From: Gigaspora margarita
Taxonomy: Eukaryota; Glomeromycota; Glomeromycetes; Diversisporales; Gigasporaceae
Assembly: GCA_009809945.1 (NCBI GenBank)
Contig: WTPW01000031.1
Span: 805,638 to 869,637 of the forward strand
Direction: 5' to 3'
Length of the DNA stretch: 64,000 nucleotides
This document shows positions 61,091-64,000 of this stretch, in pieces; the stretch's first letter is position 1; each line of letters begins with the position of its first letter. Under the pieces are notes generated by a model. It was given only the letters and a program-made list of their open reading frames with translations, searched no databases and was not told where the DNA came from. The translations under genes and the position numbers were made by a program.

Positions 61091-62199
61091 GACACTTTAT
61101 AACTTTAACCAATCAGATTAAATATAGATATCCAATTTCACATGGACAAGCCTGGTCCATGCAGGGATGCTCCAAGGATCCGTGTGGAACCCTATTCTAG
61201 AACAATGGATGATAAGGGAATATTTGCATCATCCGGGTTATATATATATTAAGAATTGGTTTAGTCAACTAAATTTGGAATCCAATCTATATCCCATTGT
61301 AAAAACGCGTCGACATGGTTTTACATGGGGATAAGATAAATGATTTTCATTTTTAATCTTTTTAATCTTTTTAATCTTTTTAATCGTAACAAAAACAAAA
61401 AACAATGTTGTTATCAGTTATATGTATTCTCAGAAATTAAATACTTTATATTATTTCTTATTTGCAATCATTTTACGTAAAATCGTAATCACTTACCAAA
61501 TATATTAAAATCGATTACCATTGAGCTGCACAATACTGTAATATTATTTTTGTCGATATTAAGAACGTAAATAAAGTGTAAATATACCTACAGTATTCTT
61601 AAAAACTATATCATATAACCTAATATGTCATTTTATTTTCACGTATCAAAGAAATCCTAATATCAAATATGTCAACAGATTAGGTATTAATATTTGTCAG
61701 TTGTTTAGTTGAGACTGAACTTTATAACTTAAGTTATATTAAGAAACAACAAATAATAAATAATAAATAAAATAAAATAAAAAATATATAAAATAAAATA
61801 ATTAAATTAAATTAAATTAAATTAAATAGTCTATCAAAAGTATAATATATAGAACTATTTTTATACAAACAGACTCTGTTTAATAAGGTGCGAGGCAATT
61901 AATCCAACTAAATATACTAGATTAAATAACCATAGGCATTTTTAGCATTGATCTTTTATTATAAAATTACTTAATTTGACGTAGTACATATATACTGTAA
62001 GATTATTGAAGTTCTTGTTCTATGTAGTACGTATGTCATTTTATAATGCAAGGAAAGGATGATATTATGTAGCACATATTATAGATAAGATCTTTGAATA
62101 CATATGCATTGGCGTTAATGCAGTTTTCAATGAAAGATAATTAGATTAAAGCGCGTCTTTCTTTTTATTTGATGCCTTTTTGTTTTGTTTTCATGCAGG
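61091..62199. other. Intergenic stretch with simple repeats
   Basis: Holds TTTTTAATC tandem copies near 61350-61385 and AATTAAATTAAATTA runs near 61800-61830. No gene is supported. Confidence 0.5.
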
Positions 62200-62273
62200 T
62201 TCTTAAGAAATTTTTTGATATTAATGCACATAGATTTTTTATCCAATCAAGAATGTCAAGAGCATATGAATGG
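62200..62273 (+). other. Possible isolated exon
   Basis: A TTTTCATGCAG acceptor-like site is followed by an open 74-nt segment reading VLKKFFDINAHRFF then IQSRMSRAYEW, and by a GTATGT donor-like site. This is the only coding-looking stretch with both splice signals in the right flank. No neighbouring exon was identified, so it may be chance or part of an untraced gene. Confidence 0.2.
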
Positions 62274-62289
62274 TATGTAATACATATCC

Positions 62290-62346
62290 GTTACTACGTA
62301 TGTACGTACGTACGTACATACGTACGTAGCATGCGTACGCACGCAC
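62290..62346. repeat. ACGT/TACG microsatellite
   Basis: TACGTACGTACGTACATACG and continuing CGTACGCACGCAC form an almost pure alternating purine-pyrimidine tract. Confidence 0.85.
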
Positions 62347-62674
62347 ATTATATCGCACGACTCTTAATCATTATATATATTTTATTTGTAACATAATTTA
62401 ATAAAACATGATGAATAAATTTATAAGTACGTATATAGTTTTATAGAAATTAAATAATAAAATAATTTATTAAGTTTCGGGAACTCCTTGTTAGTAAAAG
62501 AAGAAACCGGAACCCCCAGAAACGAGAAAGGTCTATGTTAACGGGAGTACCGGAGTTATTGTTTTATCAAGTGCCGATATTAAGAGCGTGATACTATTAT
62601 ACTTGGCGGAGTATTCGATATTACATATCAGATATATATATGTTAGTAGGACAAAAAATGTGAATAGCACATAA

Positions 62675-62750
62675 TAATTGATAGTAATTGATAGCAATTG
62701 ATAACAATTGATAGTAATTGATAGTAATTGATAGTAATTGATAGTAAAGT
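62675..62750. repeat. 10-bp tandem repeat AATTGATAGT
   Basis: About seven to eight copies with minor changes (TAGC, TAAC variants). Confidence 0.85.
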
Positions 62751-62932
62751 AACTGATAATCATAATAAAGTTTAAGACTTTATCTGATTAAATAAAAGAA
62801 ATATAGATGTGCAGCATGCGACTTATAAAAATTGCATGCAAAACTTCCAATAATTTCTTGTCACAATGTGATTTAGAAATTTTAAAATATTATTAGTAAT
62901 ATTAGTGATATGAAAAAACAATGTTTCTTAAA

Positions 62933-63151
62933 TTATCTCTGGTCATTATCGTTTTTATCATTGTCGTTGAACAAACAAACCAAATGATTTAAGATTATGG
63001 ACGATCGATGTACTACAAATCTATTTATAGAAGGGTGATTCTTTATCAAATAATCACAATTGCTGTAATTCAAAAATATTTGTGCGATCAAGAGTGTAAC
63101 TATTAGTAAAATAACTTTCGGGAACAATTTACGGGGAATTTTAAGATACAA
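62933..63151 (-). CDS. Hypothetical small protein with hydrophobic N terminus
   Basis: A 72-residue open frame. Residues 12-30 (KVILLIVTLLIAQIFLNYS) form a hydrophobic stretch after a basic start, as in a signal peptide or single membrane anchor. The rest ends in an Asp/Asn/Lys-rich tail. No family is recognised, A/T-rich DNA yields such frames by chance, and no promoter or splice context supports it. Confidence 0.15.
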   Translation of the reverse strand: MYLKIPRKLFPKVILLIVTLLIAQIFLNYSNCDYLIKNHPSINRFVVHRSSIILNHLVCLFNDNDKNDNDQR

Positions 63152-64000
63152 AAAAAGCTTGCGGATTTATCGGAAATAGATTGAATTCTTTCCGATTTAT
63201 TAACACATGCATATATATATATGCATATATGTTTTTTTTTTTTTTTTGTATTAAATATAGTAGGGGCATTCATTATTATCGATTTTATCGAACGAATTAT
63301 ATAAAATAACAATTAAAAATCAATTGGTAAATGTGTTGCAGCCCGCACCCTAATGTACAACATTATATAATGGATTAGTTCATTTGAGTGCATAACCGTT
63401 TGTTGTCTTGACCGAAGTTGTGGGTTAATTTCAAATATACGATAAAAAGCATCTTGTACTTTATATGGCATTACCTTAAAAGGAAAATAAAATAACTCAA
63501 TGGTTTAATGTTAGCAGTTAGTAAGTATTGATTATATTTGTCAGCAAAATTTCAATCAAAAATTTCGTTGTATAAAACATGCATATTCAGATACCTAATC
63601 GAGCAAATTTAAACGAGAGAATTACTAATTGATAACATTCTTTGTTCAGATCTTTCGCTTTGCCTTTTATTTTTAGATTTAAAATATTAAGCATATTTTT
63701 TTATTATTAATGAAATTTTTTATACTAACGCTAAGGAAAAATGATAAACAAATTAGGGAACTCAATGAAATATCTATAAAAGTATCGAATTTCATTATTC
63801 TTGAATTACTGTAATGAAGGGTAATCTAAAAAAAATTCAATTACATTTATAGATATTATATTGTTATATTACATCATTATTATCCCAATTCGCCCCGATC
63901 CACATAAATCATAAAAAAGGTATCCAATAATATATAATACATGTATTTACTCATAACGTTAACGTTAATAGATTCGAACCAAATCAAGTAATATCTTCTC
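63152..64000. other. AT-rich right edge
   Basis: Contains a T-run at 63232-63247 and otherwise A/T-rich sequence. No gene or bounded element is seen. Confidence 0.5.

Overview
The window looks like intergenic, repeat-packed DNA of a very AT-rich eukaryote. The short GT-AG introns, the methyltransferase gene family at 15.3-16.5 kb and the density of small inverted-repeat transposons fit an arbuscular mycorrhizal fungus (Glomeromycotina, Rhizophagus-like). This assignment is an inference from gene style, not from a database match. There are no bacterial-style operons, no CRISPR and no recognisable rRNA or tRNA genes.

Layout. 0-15 kb: AT-rich DNA filled with non-autonomous elements, several nested and several with clean target-site duplications (TSDs). 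15.3-16.5 kb: the only convincing intact gene, a five-exon SAM-dependent methyltransferase. 17-21 kb: a solo LTR inside a smaller inverted-repeat element, then a dead LINE split by a 734-bp near-perfect palindrome. 21-31 kb: duplicated low-complexity DNA, a broken hAT transposase, a second SINE copy nested in another element, two paired MITEs, a LINE-like 3' tail, then a 432-bp N gap. 31.7-49.9 kb: the 'poly-T comb'. 49.9-53 kb: a degenerate T-rich tandem repeat with two MITEs inside. 53-64 kb: more MITEs, microsatellites and no convincing gene.

The most striking feature is the comb. Directly after the N gap, about 18.2 kb alternates short normal sequence with T runs. By hand measurement the pattern is locked to an exact 57-base period: 15 readable bases, 15 T, 14 readable bases, 13 T. 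I saw no phase drift at any point checked from 31798 to 49881. Where readable windows match repeats that occur unmasked elsewhere in this window, they match at the correct spacing. The T runs therefore replace native sequence and are not inserted into it. A satellite could not stay indel-free over about 320 units with unrelated spacers. The best explanation is a technical overwrite of ordinary sequence, so poly-Phe and poly-Lys reading frames there are not genes. The readable half can still be mined and suggests ordinary MITE-rich DNA.

The real biology is a layered transposon record: hAT-type elements (8-bp TSD), Tc1/mariner-type elements (TA TSD), a long tRNA-headed SINE, LINE and LTR remnants, and elements inserted into one another.
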